A stretch of DNA of 48,687 nucleotides from Hydrogenibacillus schlegelii (lineage in GTDB: Bacteria; Bacillota; Bacilli; Thermicanales; DSM-22653): NCBI RefSeq assembly GCF_001653195.1, contig NZ_JXBB01000009.1:1-48687 (forward strand), written 5' to 3'. Position 1 is the first letter of the stretch; each line of letters starts with the position of its first letter. Positions 24,427 through 33,546 of this stretch are shown here, piece after piece. The notes beneath the pieces are model-generated. The model was not told where the DNA came from. It made no database searches and saw nothing but the letters and a program-made list of their open reading frames with translations. The position numbers and the translations under genes are program-made.

Positions 24427-25996
24427 CGCCCATCCCCCCTTCTTTCCGCACGCCCGCCGCCGGAACGCCCGGCCGCCCGCCGTCCCATGCAACCCGTCCG
24501 GACAAAGGGAGCCCGCCGGACCGATCCTCCCCGGACGGAGGCCCGCCGGCAACCGGCGAATCCTCGGCCCCATGCGCCCCCTCGATCCAAGGCGTCGCCC
24601 CGTCGAACAGCGAAAGCCGCGCCGCCAGCACCGTCCCCGTCCGCCAAGCCGGGTGCCGCACGCCGGCCAGCCACCGTTCCACCGCCCACAGCCGGCCGCC
24701 GGGCGGCCGACCGACCGGTGGCCGTGCGCCCTGCACCGCCGGCGAACCGAAGCGCCGAACATAGCGGACGTAGACGGCCGCCGCCCGGGGGGCTCCGGCG
24801 GCCCGGAGCGCCCCGGCCACCCGCTCCGCCGCCTGAGCGTCCCGCACCCGAAGCAGGCGGACGGCCGTCCGGACCGCCTCCCGCTCCCCACCGGCGACGA
24901 CCGCCAGGCGAATGAGAAGCCCGAGCGCCCGCCCGTCCCCCGGCGCCTGCCGGAGCGCCTCCCCCGCCCAGCGCCGGGCGCCAGCGAGGTCCCCCAGCGC
25001 CGCCCGAAGGCGGGCAAGCGCCGCCGCCGTCCGGGCGCCGCCGACGCCCGCCTCGGTGGGCACCCCCGGCGGCGCCGGTCCGAGGGCATACGCCGTCGCA
25101 TAGGCCGCCTCCGCCGCCCAGAGTCGCCCGACCGCCGCCTCGATCTCGCCCCAAAGATGCCAGAGGTCCGGATGATGCGGGTACCGCCGGCACCCCGCTT
25201 CGAGCACCGCCCGGGCCCCGTCCGGATCGCCGGCCAGCCGCCGGGCCAGCGCCTCGTATTTGTACACGAGCGGCGCAAAGCTCACCGCCGGCGCCATCGT
25301 TTCCCGAGCGCGAACAAACGCCTGCGCCGCCTCCGCGGCCGCTCCCCGCCGAAGCGCCTCGACGCCGAGGTTGTACCAGAGAAACGGATCGTCCGGCGCC
25401 GCCAGGAGCGCCTGGCGGAGGAGCCGCTCATTGCGCTCGATTTTTCCCCTGAGCCGCACGACGTCCCGGAGATATCCGTCGTGATGCACCCGGATGTCGC
25501 TCACGAATAACGCCGCATCGGGCTTCCGCCGGAAAATCGCCGCCGCGATCTGTTCATGCACCCGGCCGGAAAACCGGTGCTCCGGCCGGTTGCGGAAAAG
25601 TCGGAGCGCCGGATGCACCGCCACCCCCTCCCGGCCGTCGCCAAGCCGGTTCCAGATCTGGACGAACCCCCCCTCATAGGCGGCCAGCGCCGGCGACCAA
25701 AGAAGCGCCTTCAGCCGCCCGCGATCGGCCGGCTCCAGCCATTCGTCCGCATCGAGGACGAACACCCAGTCTCCCCGCGCGAACTCGAGCCCGGCATTCC
25801 TTGCGGCGGAAAAGTCGTCCTGCCACGGCACGGCGACGACCCGCGCCCCGTGCGCCCGGGCGATCTCCGGCGTCCCGTCCGTCGAGCCGGTGTCGACGAC
25901 GATCATCTCGTCGACGACGTCCCGGACGCTTTGAAGCGCCCGCGAAAGCCGCCCGGCTTCATTGCGCACGATCATCGCCAGCGTAAGCCGCACCAT
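24386..25996 (-). CDS. Glycosyltransferase family 2 with TPR-type C-terminus (paralogue 2)
   Basis: A 536-residue protein. ATG 25996 follows AAAGGAGGAG by 8 nt; a longer open frame upstream is low-complexity and is not supported. The GT-A domain shows LAMIVRNEAGRLSRALQSV, VVDTGSTDGTPEIARAHG, VPWQDDFSAARNAGLE and VFVLDADEW, then FSGRVHEQIAAAIFR and VHHDGYLRD. TPR-like helices start near residue 205 (LWYNLGVEALRRGAAAEAAQAFVRA). The C-terminal 120 residues are Gly/Pro/Arg-rich. The nucleotide-sugar block is nearly identical to that of paralogue 3, so the genes arose by duplication. A 41-nt overlap with paralogue 3 indicates coupled translation. Confidence 0.9.
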   Translation of the reverse strand: MVRLTLAMIVRNEAGRLSRALQSVRDVVDEMIVVDTGSTDGTPEIARAHGARVVAVPWQDDFSAARNAGLEFARGDWVFVLDADEWLEPADRGRLKALLWSPALAAYEGGFVQIWNRLGDGREGVAVHPALRLFRNRPEHRFSGRVHEQIAAAIFRRKPDAALFVSDIRVHHDGYLRDVVRLRGKIERNERLLRQALLAAPDDPFLWYNLGVEALRRGAAAEAAQAFVRARETMAPAVSFAPLVYKYEALARRLAGDPDGARAVLEAGCRRYPHHPDLWHLWGEIEAAVGRLWAAEAAYATAYALGPAPPGVPTEAGVGGARTAAALARLRAALGDLAGARRWAGEALRQAPGDGRALGLLIRLAVVAGGEREAVRTAVRLLRVRDAQAAERVAGALRAAGAPRAAAVYVRYVRRFGSPAVQGARPPVGRPPGGRLWAVERWLAGVRHPAWRTGTVLAARLSLFDGATPWIEGAHGAEDSPVAGGPPSGEDRSGGLPLSGRVAWDGGRPGVPAAGVRKEGGMGGAADDFARDDRAG

Positions 25997-26307
25997 CCCC
26001 GCCGCTCCTCCTTTCCATCGTTCTTTTTCGCCTCCTCCGTCGTCCGAGACGACCCTCGATCGCTTCCGCCGCCCGTCCCCCCTGAAACGCCCTTTCCTTC
26101 CCCATCGCCTGAACGGCCTTCTTCCTCTCCTCCGTCCGCCCCTTCCCCGCCGCCGCTTCCGCCGTCCCACCGGCCCCTCCGGCGTCTCCGGCGCCGATTT
26201 GCCCTCTCCCCCTCCGTACGCTGAGCCGTCCGAGCCGCCTCCTTCGCCGCCTCCGTTCCCTGAGCCGCCCGAGCCGTCCCATCCGCCGCTTCCTTCCCCC
26301 GAGCCGC
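25997..26307 (-). repeat. Purine-rich low-complexity spacer between glycosyltransferase genes
   Basis: About 310 nt between paralogues 1 and 2 are almost purely G/A on the transcribed-sense (-) strand, with repeated GAGGCGG and GGCTC-type units. Frames through it give Gly/Ser/Glu- or Arg-rich peptides without homology, so I do not call a gene. The AAAGGAGGAG of paralogue 2 lies at its end. Confidence 0.55.
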
Positions 26308-28185
26308 TCAATCCGCCCCTTCCGCTCCTTCCGTCCTCCGAGTCCCTTCCCCGCTTCCTCCGCGGTCTCCGATCATCCGAACCCTCCAGGGCAGTCCGGC
26401 AAGCGCCGTTCGCGCCTCCGCGAGGCGATGGTGCATCCGTCGGAGCGCCGCTTCGGCCGCCGTCCACCGGCGGACGACCGCCGCCGGGCCAGGGGATGGC
26501 CCGTCCCGACCCTCTTCGACCCGCCGAACCGCCGACGCCGCTCTTTCGTCCGCCCGCCGAAGCGCGCGCGCCACGCCGGCCAGAAGATCGTCCAGTCGCG
26601 AAAGCGCCGCGCCGACGCGCGCCCGATCCGAAAGCCCCGCCGGGCCGAACGCCCCCTCGCCGGCACCGCCCGGCCCTTTGTCCGCCGCCGGCGGAACGTC
26701 ACCCCCGCTTTCGTCCGCCTGAAGAACGCGCCTCCGCCCTTCGGCCGCCTCCGCCAGGGCGATCGCCCGGACAAACATCGCTTCGGCCGCCGCCCCGTGC
26801 CCCCGTTCGTAAAGCAGTTCACCGAGGGCATACGCCCCTTCCGCCGTAAGGGTGCCGTCCCCGAGGGATTCGAGGAAAAACTCCGCCGCCGGCCGAACCG
26901 CCCCCGCCCGATACATCGCCCACGCCTCCGCCGCCGTCTTCGGCCTTCGTCCCGCCGCCTCCGGCGCCGGCGAGGCCCGGGCCGCCTCCGGCGCCGCGTC
27001 CTGCTCCCTCCGCCCCCCTTGAGACGCCCGATCCGCCGGCCGGCTCGGCAACGCCGGCGGTTCGACCAGCGCCTCAAGCAGCCGGCGCGCCGGAGCAAAA
27101 TCCGGCCGCTCCAGAAGGGCCGCCCGCAGCGCCTCCATCGCCTCCGCCCACCGCCCCTGCCGGGCAAGCGCCTCCGTCAGGCGGGTCCGCGTCCGAAAGC
27201 CGCCGACGCCGAACGTCCGGACGTTGTCGTCGCTTGGATCGGCCCTTAAGGCCGCGGCAAGGGCCGCCCGAAAGGCCGCTTCGGCCGGCCTGACCCAGCC
27301 CGCCGCCAGAAACGATTCCCCCAAAAGATGCCAAAGCTCCGGCTGTCCTTCGACGTCGGGGGCCTCCGCCTGAAGCAGCGTCCGCGCCCGCTCCGGCCGC
27401 CCCAACCCTTCATACACAAGCGACAGCGTCCGAACGAGCGACGGGCGATACGGCGCCGACTTCGGAGCGGTTTCAAGCGCCCGTTCGAGTTCGGCGGCCG
27501 CCTCCCGAAGCCGCCGGAGCTGCACCAACGTGATACCCCGGTGGTAGCGGTAAAACGGGTCGTCCGGTCGCTCCTCCAGACATCGCGCGAGGAGGCGAGC
27601 ATTTCGCTCCGCCGTCCCCTTTTCCCGGAGCACGTCGGGCCGGTAGCCGACGTGCTCGATCACGAGCGGCGACGCCGCCGGCCGAAACGGCGCCGGGCGG
27701 CCGTCCGGGGTGACGAGCTGTTCGTGAATGCGACCTAAGAAGCGAAGGCCGCCGAAGGCGGACGGCCGAAACAGGCGCACCGGGCGAAAGACGACGCGCG
27801 CCCACGGATCGGAACCGATCGCATTTTGAATTTCGACCGTGAAAGCCTCATTTTCCGTCTCCCGAATGAGCGACCGCAGAACCCTCCGCCCGGCGACGAC
27901 CCGCTCATCGGCGTCGAGGACGAGCACCCAGTCCGTCCGGGCCGCCTCAAGCCCCGCATTTCGGGCCGCCGCAAAATCGTCCTGCCACGGCACAAAAAGG
28001 ACCCGCGCCCCGAAGGCGCGGGCCACCTCCGGCGTCCCGTCCGTCGAACCCGTGTCGATGACGATGATCTCGTCGGCGATCTCCCGTACGCTTTCGAGAG
28101 CCGCCGGAAGCCGCGCGGCCTCATTCTTCGCCAAAATGTGCACTCCCAAGAGCATGGCACCGGAGCGTCGCGGTCGATCCTCCAT
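26308..28185 (-). CDS. Glycosyltransferase family 2 with TPR repeats (paralogue 1)
   Basis: A 625-residue protein, the longest of the three. ATG 28185 follows AAGGAGA by 9 nt. The GT-A domain (residues about 12-110) has HILAKNEAARLPAALESV, VIDTGSTDGTPEVARAFG, VPWQDDFAAARNAGLE and VLVLDADE, followed by FLGRIHEQLVTPDG and IEHVGYRPD. TPR-like helices run from about residue 200 to 360 (YRYHRGITLVQLRRLREAAAELERAL and others). After a linker rich in Ala, Pro and Arg (about 370-420), a second helical part (about 425-625) is present that the paralogues lack. It lies 53 nt downstream of the repeat-containing DUF6385 gene, which is the obvious candidate acceptor (inference). Confidence 0.9.
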   Translation of the reverse strand: MEDRPRRSGAMLLGVHILAKNEAARLPAALESVREIADEIIVIDTGSTDGTPEVARAFGARVLFVPWQDDFAAARNAGLEAARTDWVLVLDADERVVAGRRVLRSLIRETENEAFTVEIQNAIGSDPWARVVFRPVRLFRPSAFGGLRFLGRIHEQLVTPDGRPAPFRPAASPLVIEHVGYRPDVLREKGTAERNARLLARCLEERPDDPFYRYHRGITLVQLRRLREAAAELERALETAPKSAPYRPSLVRTLSLVYEGLGRPERARTLLQAEAPDVEGQPELWHLLGESFLAAGWVRPAEAAFRAALAAALRADPSDDNVRTFGVGGFRTRTRLTEALARQGRWAEAMEALRAALLERPDFAPARRLLEALVEPPALPSRPADRASQGGRREQDAAPEAARASPAPEAAGRRPKTAAEAWAMYRAGAVRPAAEFFLESLGDGTLTAEGAYALGELLYERGHGAAAEAMFVRAIALAEAAEGRRRVLQADESGGDVPPAADKGPGGAGEGAFGPAGLSDRARVGAALSRLDDLLAGVARALRRADERAASAVRRVEEGRDGPSPGPAAVVRRWTAAEAALRRMHHRLAEARTALAGLPWRVRMIGDRGGSGEGTRRTEGAEGAD

Positions 28186-28238
28186 CGCCGACCGTCTCCT
28201 TTCTCGACCGCCGGTCGATCAACGCCCGTCCCCGGCGG

Positions 28239-28964
28239 TTATGTCCCCTGCGCGTTGAAGTACACGTCGATCGTCGTCGCGGCGCCGACCACCGCCGAAG
28301 CGTACGCCAGCCGGGTGTACTTCAAAAAGCGCGTCGGCACGAGCACCGCCACCGAACCAGACGCGACCGTCGTCGAAGGAATATCCGTGTACCAGTGCGT
28401 CCCGTCGGCGCTGATTTCCACCTGGGCCACCGCGTCGTTGGCGCCGGCATTGTAAATGAAATACGAATAATGTCCGAGGACGGCCGTCGTCACCGCCGGC
28501 AGGGCCGTCAGCGTATCCCCGGTGGCGACATCCGTGTTGGCGATCTCGAGAAAACTCCGCTGCGAGATCGACGTGACGCTGTCCAGCGTTCCGCCGGCGA
28601 TCGTCGCCGCCGATACCGCATCCAGCGTCCCGCCGGCGATCGTCGCCGCCGATACCGCATCCAGCGTCCCGCCGGCGATCGTCGCCGCCGATACCGCATC
28701 CAGCGTCCCGCCGGCGATCGTCGCCGCCGATACCGCATCCAGCGTCCCGCCGGCGATCGTCGCCGCCGACACCGCGTCCAGCGTCCCGCCCGCGATCGTC
28801 GCCGCCGACACCGCATCCAGCGTCCCGCCGGTCACCGTTGCGCCGCCGACGAGGAGCTCGGCGCTGGCATTCACCGCCAGCGGCCGCGCCGTCGTTCCGT
28901 CCGAACCGAAAATGAGCGCTTTCAGTTCTTCCGGATTGGCCTGAAACACCGAGTAGTTCGGCAT
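28239..28964 (-). CDS. DUF6385 protein with thirteen-residue tandem repeats
   Basis: A 241-residue protein; ATG 28964 follows GGGGAGG. Residues 1-45 match the DUF6385 N-terminal pattern (MPNYSVFQANPEELKALIFG, then DGTTARPLAVNASAEL). Residues about 45-125 are six copies of GGTLDAVSAATIA plus a partial seventh, rich in Thr/Ser/Ala and predicted to form a regular beta-rich rod. The C-terminal domain (about 135-241) has YSYFIYNAGANDAVAQVEIS, DGTHWYTD, VPTRFLKYTRLAYAS and TIDVYFNAQG, the diagnostic DUF6385 end. There is no signal peptide or LPXTG. DUF6385 has no assigned function. In bacilli I recall such proteins near GT2-TPR genes, as here; a role as a spore- or cell-surface glycoprotein is inferred. 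Confidence 0.88.
   Translation of the reverse strand: MPNYSVFQANPEELKALIFGSDGTTARPLAVNASAELLVGGATVTGGTLDAVSAATIAGGTLDAVSAATIAGGTLDAVSAATIAGGTLDAVSAATIAGGTLDAVSAATIAGGTLDAVSAATIAGGTLDSVTSISQRSFLEIANTDVATGDTLTALPAVTTAVLGHYSYFIYNAGANDAVAQVEISADGTHWYTDIPSTTVASGSVAVLVPTRFLKYTRLAYASAVVGAATTIDVYFNAQGT
28582..28831 (-). repeat. 39-bp tandem repeat array, six copies plus a partial seventh
   Basis: Units start at 28582, 28621, 28660, 28699, 28738 and 28777, each 39 bp, with a partial unit from 28816. Units 2, 3 and 4 are identical at the DNA level and the outer ones differ by a few bases, so the array expanded recently. The unit is 13 codons long and keeps the reading frame of the DUF6385 protein. Confidence 0.95.
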
Positions 28965-29061
28965 CCGTTTTTACCTCCCCTTTTCCGCGGACCGATCCTC
29001 GTGGTCGGTTCCGCCCATCGATCTTCGTTCTGATCCCCGTCCCCGTGATCCATCGCCTGCT

Positions 29062-29469
29062 TCAGCCGGCCGACTGCGCCTGGAAGAAAACGTCCACCGT
29101 CGCCGTGGCGCCGGCCTCGACGGTCCGAAGCGTAGGCCGCGTGTACCGAAGATAGCGGTTCGGCACGATGACGCCGGTCTTCCCGCTTTCCACCCGCATC
29201 GACGCATCCGGCGCGTAATGCACGCCGTCCGGGCTCACCTCGAGGCGGACCTCGACTTCCGCCGGCCCGGCGTTCACGACGGCGTACGAATACCTCTGCA
29301 GGCGCGCCGTGTTCTGCCGAGGAAGCGCCATCGGCTGACCCCTCACCCGCACGTTTCGGTACACCGCCTCGGTAAATACCGGCGCCCGGCTCGGCATGCA
29401 GACGATGATCTTCACCTGTCGGACCCGCCGGACGGGCCGGCACGGTTTCGGTTTCCGACATGCCCCCAT
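29062..29469 (-). CDS. Short DUF6385 protein without repeats
   Basis: A 135-residue protein; ATG 29469 lies 2 nt after the last G of GGGGGTGAGG. The N-terminal 30 residues are basic with several Cys (GACRKPKPCRPVRRVRQVK). The rest is the DUF6385 C-terminal domain: YSYAVVNAGPAEVEVRLEVS, DGVHYAPD, VESGKTGVIVPNRYLRYTR and ATVDVFFQAQSAG. It aligns along its length with the C-terminal half of the repeat-containing neighbour, so the two are paralogues. It is the first gene of the leftward cluster with the three glycosyltransferases. Function unknown. Confidence 0.82.
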   Translation of the reverse strand: MGACRKPKPCRPVRRVRQVKIIVCMPSRAPVFTEAVYRNVRVRGQPMALPRQNTARLQRYSYAVVNAGPAEVEVRLEVSPDGVHYAPDASMRVESGKTGVIVPNRYLRYTRPTLRTVEAGATATVDVFFQAQSAG

Positions 29470-29507
29470 CGCCTCACCCCCTTCCGGCCGCATCGGCCTT
29501 GCGATAC

Positions 29508-29535
29508 TATCTGTATGAGCCGCACACCGGCCTGT
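29508..29535 (-). promoter_or_regulatory. Candidate SigK-like promoter upstream of the DUF6385/glycosyltransferase cluster
   Basis: On the - strand an AC (29535-29534) is followed after 16 nt by CATACAGATA (29517-29508), close to the late mother-cell SigK pattern AC-16-CATAnnnTA (one extra base before the TA). It lies 39 nt upstream of the first DUF6385 start. No SigA pair of comparable quality is seen here. This is suggestive only. Confidence 0.3.
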
Positions 29536-29703
29536 CCGGGATGTTTGTCTCCCTTCCGTCGCTAAAAATCAAAAAAGGGCGAACCCCGTCCGCGTTCGTC
29601 CGGCGATCCCTCTTTTGGCCAAACGGCCCCGACCGACGACCCGCACCGATGCTGTGAAAATCTCATCTTTCCCAGGAAATCTCACCTTTCTCAGGAGGTC
29701 GCG

Positions 29704-30210
29704 ATGATTCCGAACGCGAATCTCCGGCGCGCGGTTCGACTGCTGGCCCAAGGCTTCGCCTTCTCCGGCCTCATCGCCCTGATCGTCATCGCCTGGACCG
29801 TGCTCGGGCCGGACATCGACGATCCCCTTCGGTCGATCGTCGATCGGCTCGCCATGGCCGGCCTCGGCGTGTTCCTCCTCGGCGCCGTCATCTGGATCGC
29901 CGCCCGGGGCGTTTTCGACCTCATCGTCTTCGCCTTTCAAGGGCTGTTTCACCCGACGACCCCGCCGCACGAAAAGCGCCTCGGCCTGCCGAGCGCCGGG
30001 CGCCAAAGGGTCGCCGGCCATCCGGCCTGCGAAAAGACGACCGGCCCCCCCTCCGGCGTCACCCGCCGCGAAGCCGTCGACGAAGACGACGACAAGGCCG
30101 CCCAAGACCGCCGGCGCGCCAACGAACGGCTGGCGATCCGCCTTATGCTCGCCGGAGCATGGGCCTTTTTGCTGTCGCTCCTCCTCGCCCTCACCGCGCT
30201 CGAACCTTAA
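29704..30210 (+). CDS. Small membrane protein, DUF3899-like
   Basis: A 168-residue membrane protein; ATG 29704 follows CAGGAGG by 5 nt. Helices are visible at about residues 17-37 (FAFSGLIALIVIAWTVLG), 48-68 (MAGLGVFLLGAVIWIAARGVFDLIVFAFQ) and 148-165 (LMLAGAWAFLLSLLLALTAL). The pattern of a helix ending in G.FD...F.F...F, a long charged loop and a final helix resembles DUF3899 proteins of bacilli, whose function is unknown. The loop (about 80-145) is poorly conserved and rich in Arg/Asp. The gene stands alone, with no partner on its strand. Confidence 0.72.
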   Translation: MIPNANLRRAVRLLAQGFAFSGLIALIVIAWTVLGPDIDDPLRSIVDRLAMAGLGVFLLGAVIWIAARGVFDLIVFAFQGLFHPTTPPHEKRLGLPSAGRQRVAGHPACEKTTGPPSGVTRREAVDEDDDKAAQDRRRANERLAIRLMLAGAWAFLLSLLLALTALEP

Positions 30211-30264
30211 ACGGTCGCCATTTGTCCTCAGACCGGAAAAATTACGACCACGGAAGAACATGGC

Positions 30265-30288
30265 AAAAAACGCGGCTCACAGAGCGCG
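30265..30288 (-). terminator. Second terminator downstream of oppF
   Basis: On the - strand a stem of seven pairs with one bulge (CGCGCTC with GAGCCGCG, loop TGT) is followed by six T. It lies just past another hairpin, giving a tandem terminator for the opp operon. Confidence 0.55.
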
Positions 30289-30294
30289 GCATGA

Positions 30295-30320
30295 AAACGC
30301 CGGCCGCAAATGCGGCCGGC
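30295..30320 (-). terminator. First terminator downstream of oppF
   Basis: GCCGGCCGCA pairs perfectly with TGCGGCCGGC around a two-base loop (30299-30320). On the - strand it is followed by GTTTT. It lies about 110 nt after the oppF stop. Confidence 0.65.
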
Positions 30321-30431
30321 CCGCCCGTTGTCATCTGACCGAATCGAATGATCGCCGCCGTTCCCGTCGGAACGCGGCCGGATGGATGGCCGTTTTCGCC
30401 GTTTCGTACCCACAATTGCAGAGGACAGAAT

Positions 30432-31385
<954 letters not shown>

Positions 31386-31393
<8 letters not shown>

Positions 31394-32548
31394 GGGATTC
31401 CCTCCCCGCCGCGATCGGCGGTTCGACCTTCGGCGCCATCGGGTGCATCAGCCAGCAGCGGACGGTGTGCCCTGCGCCGGCAGCCGACCGGCCGGTTTTT
31501 CGGACGGCCGTCGGGCGGTCGGAGGCATCGGCATCGCCCGACGACCTGGCATCGGCGGCCGTCCTGCCGACCGTTTCAGGGGCTCCCGCCTTCGAAAGCG
31601 GCACGCCGGACGGCGGCACCGGCGTCTCCTTCGGCATCCGGCGAACGCAGATCTCCATCGCATACGGGCAGCGAGGCGCAAACGGGCAGCCCTTCGGCGG
31701 ATCGATCAGATTGGGCGGCGAACCCGGGATGGAGACGAGGGGCTTTCGCTCCCCGGCGTCGATCCGCGGGATGGAGTTGAGAAGCCCCCAGGTGTACGGA
31801 TGCCGAGGACGATAAAAGAGGTCGTCCACCGACCCGGCCTCGAGGATCTGCCCGGCGTACATGACCGCCACCCGGTGGGCCATCTTCGCCACGACGCCGA
31901 GGTCATGGGTGATGAGGATGATCGCCATCCCGTGCGTCCGCTGCAGTTCGACGAGCAGTTCGAGGATCTGCGCCTGAATCGTCACGTCGAGGGCCGTCGT
32001 CGGTTCGTCGGCGATGACGATTTTCGGCCGGTTGGCGATCGCCATCGCGATCATCGCCCGCTGGCGCATCCCGCCTGAAAACTGATGCGGATACTGCTTG
32101 ATCCGCACCTCCGGGTTCGGAATGCCGACCTCCCCCAGAAGGCGGACGGCTTCCTCGAGCGCTGCCGATCGGGAAAGCTTCTGGTGCCGGATGACCCCTT
32201 CGGCAATCTGACGGCCGACGGTCATCGTCGGGTTCAGCGACGTCATGGGATCCTGGAAGATCATGCCGATCTCCCGGCCGCGGACGTCCTGCATCTCCCG
32301 CTCGCTTAAGGCGAGGAGATCTCGGCCGCCGTAGCGGATGCGGCCGCGTTCGATGACCGCCGGCGGCGTCGTAAGCAGCCGCATCACCGCCTGAACGGTG
32401 ACGCTTTTTCCGCTCCCCGATTCGCCGACGATCGCCAGCGTCTCGCCGGCATCGACGCAAACGACACGCCCCGCACGGCGTGCACTTTGCCGGCATACGT
32501 CCGGAACGAAACGACGAGGTCTTCCACCTCGAGGAGCCGTTCGGCCAT
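31386..32548 (-). pseudogene. oppD: Oligopeptide ABC transporter ATP-binding protein OppD, frameshift near residue 30
   Basis: The first ATPase of the opp operon. ATG 32548 follows AAAGGAGG. This frame reads AERLLEVEDLVVSFRTYAG and VHAVRGVSF, the expected N-terminus, and then goes wrong. From about 32457 a second frame continues [18 protein letters not shown] (Walker A), [40 protein letters not shown] and the CPFAPRCPYAMEIC cysteines to the stop at 31386. One base is missing between 32458 and 32457; restoring it gives a protein of about 387 residues. A low-complexity stretch of about 50 residues lies in the C-terminal region (PETVGRTAADARSSGDADAS). It is a damaged gene or a sequencing error. 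Confidence 0.85.
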
Positions 32549-32619
32549 CGATCGACCTCCTTTCTGACCCCATCCGAACTTGAACTGAAGCGCCGGCGGA
32601 CGAACGGCGCCTTACGGGC

Positions 32620-33537
32620 TCAGCGCCGAAGCCGCGGATCGATGGCGTCCCGAAGGCCGTCGCCGAGCAGGTTGAAGGCCAGCGTCGTCAGGCTGATGGC
32701 CAGCGCCGGAAACCAGAAGTTCCACGGGAACGACCCGAGCATTTTGTACCCGTCGTTGACGAGGACGCCCCACGAGGCGAGCGGCGGCTTGAGGCCGATG
32801 CCGAGAAAGCTCAGCACCGCCTCGGTGAAGATGATCGCTGGGATGTTCATCGTCAGCCGGACGATGACGATGCCGAGGACGTTCGGGATCAGATGTTTCC
32901 ACATGATCCGCCACGTCCCGGCGCCGAGCGTTCGAGCGGCAAGCACGAATTCCTGCACCTTCAGCTGCATCACCTGACCCCGGACGAGGCGGGCCATGCC
33001 CACCCAGCCGGTGATGGCCATGGCGATGATCAGGGTGGCCATGCCGCTGCCCATGACGATGATGAGCAGGATGACCATGATGAGCCAGGGGATGCCGGAG
33101 AGGATCTCGATCGTCCGCATGATGACGTTGTCGACCCAGCCGCCCTTGTAGCCGGCGAGCACGCCGAGGACGACCCCGATGACGAGATCGATGAGGGCGG
33201 CCATCAGGGCGATGAAGAGGGAGATCCGGGCTCCGATCCACACCCGCACCCAGAGATCCCGGCCGAACTCATCGGTGCCGAACCAGTGCTTGGCTCCCGG
33301 GGGCATGTTCGCATCCGTAAGGTTCGGCTCGTCGTAGGCGTAGGGGCTCAGGATGGGCGCCAAGATCGCGAGCGCCGTCATGACGAGGAGGAAGACGAGC
33401 GCCCCCATCGCCACCGGGTTTTTCCGAAGTCGCCGAAAGACGTCGCGCCAGAACGAAAGGCTCTCGCCGGCAATCCGCTCCGCTTCTTCTTTTTCCCGGA
33501 GCGGCAAAAAATCCCGTTCGGTCAGCTCCCCCTGCAC
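32620..33537 (-). CDS. oppC: Oligopeptide ABC transporter permease OppC
   Basis: A 305-residue channel subunit with six membrane segments. The GTG at 33537 lies 10 nt after AAGGAGTG. It has the OppC layout: a long cytoplasmic N-terminus (about 35 residues), a first helix (ALVFLLVMTALAILAPIL), HWFGTDEFGRDLWVRV near residue 90, the EAA loop (EFVLAARTLGAGTWRIMWKH) near residue 195 and GIGLKPPLASWG and LLGDGLRDAIDPRLRR at the end. Unlike dppC of the first operon, its C-terminal Trp codons are intact. It is followed after 71 nt by oppD. Confidence 0.95.
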   Translation of the reverse strand: MQGELTERDFLPLREKEEAERIAGESLSFWRDVFRRLRKNPVAMGALVFLLVMTALAILAPILSPYAYDEPNLTDANMPPGAKHWFGTDEFGRDLWVRVWIGARISLFIALMAALIDLVIGVVLGVLAGYKGGWVDNVIMRTIEILSGIPWLIMVILLIIVMGSGMATLIIAMAITGWVGMARLVRGQVMQLKVQEFVLAARTLGAGTWRIMWKHLIPNVLGIVIVRLTMNIPAIIFTEAVLSFLGIGLKPPLASWGVLVNDGYKMLGSFPWNFWFPALAISLTTLAFNLLGDGLRDAIDPRLRR

Positions 33538-33546
33538 GGCAAACGC

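Noticed and set aside
25997-26467. In-frame upstream extension of glycosyltransferase paralogue 2
   Set aside because: The frame is open, but it encodes Gly/Ser/Arg runs without homology, while ATG 25996 has an ideal ribosome site and starts the conserved domain.
28582-28831. CRISPR array
   Set aside because: The 39-bp units are contiguous, with no variable spacers, and stay in frame in a protein-coding gene.
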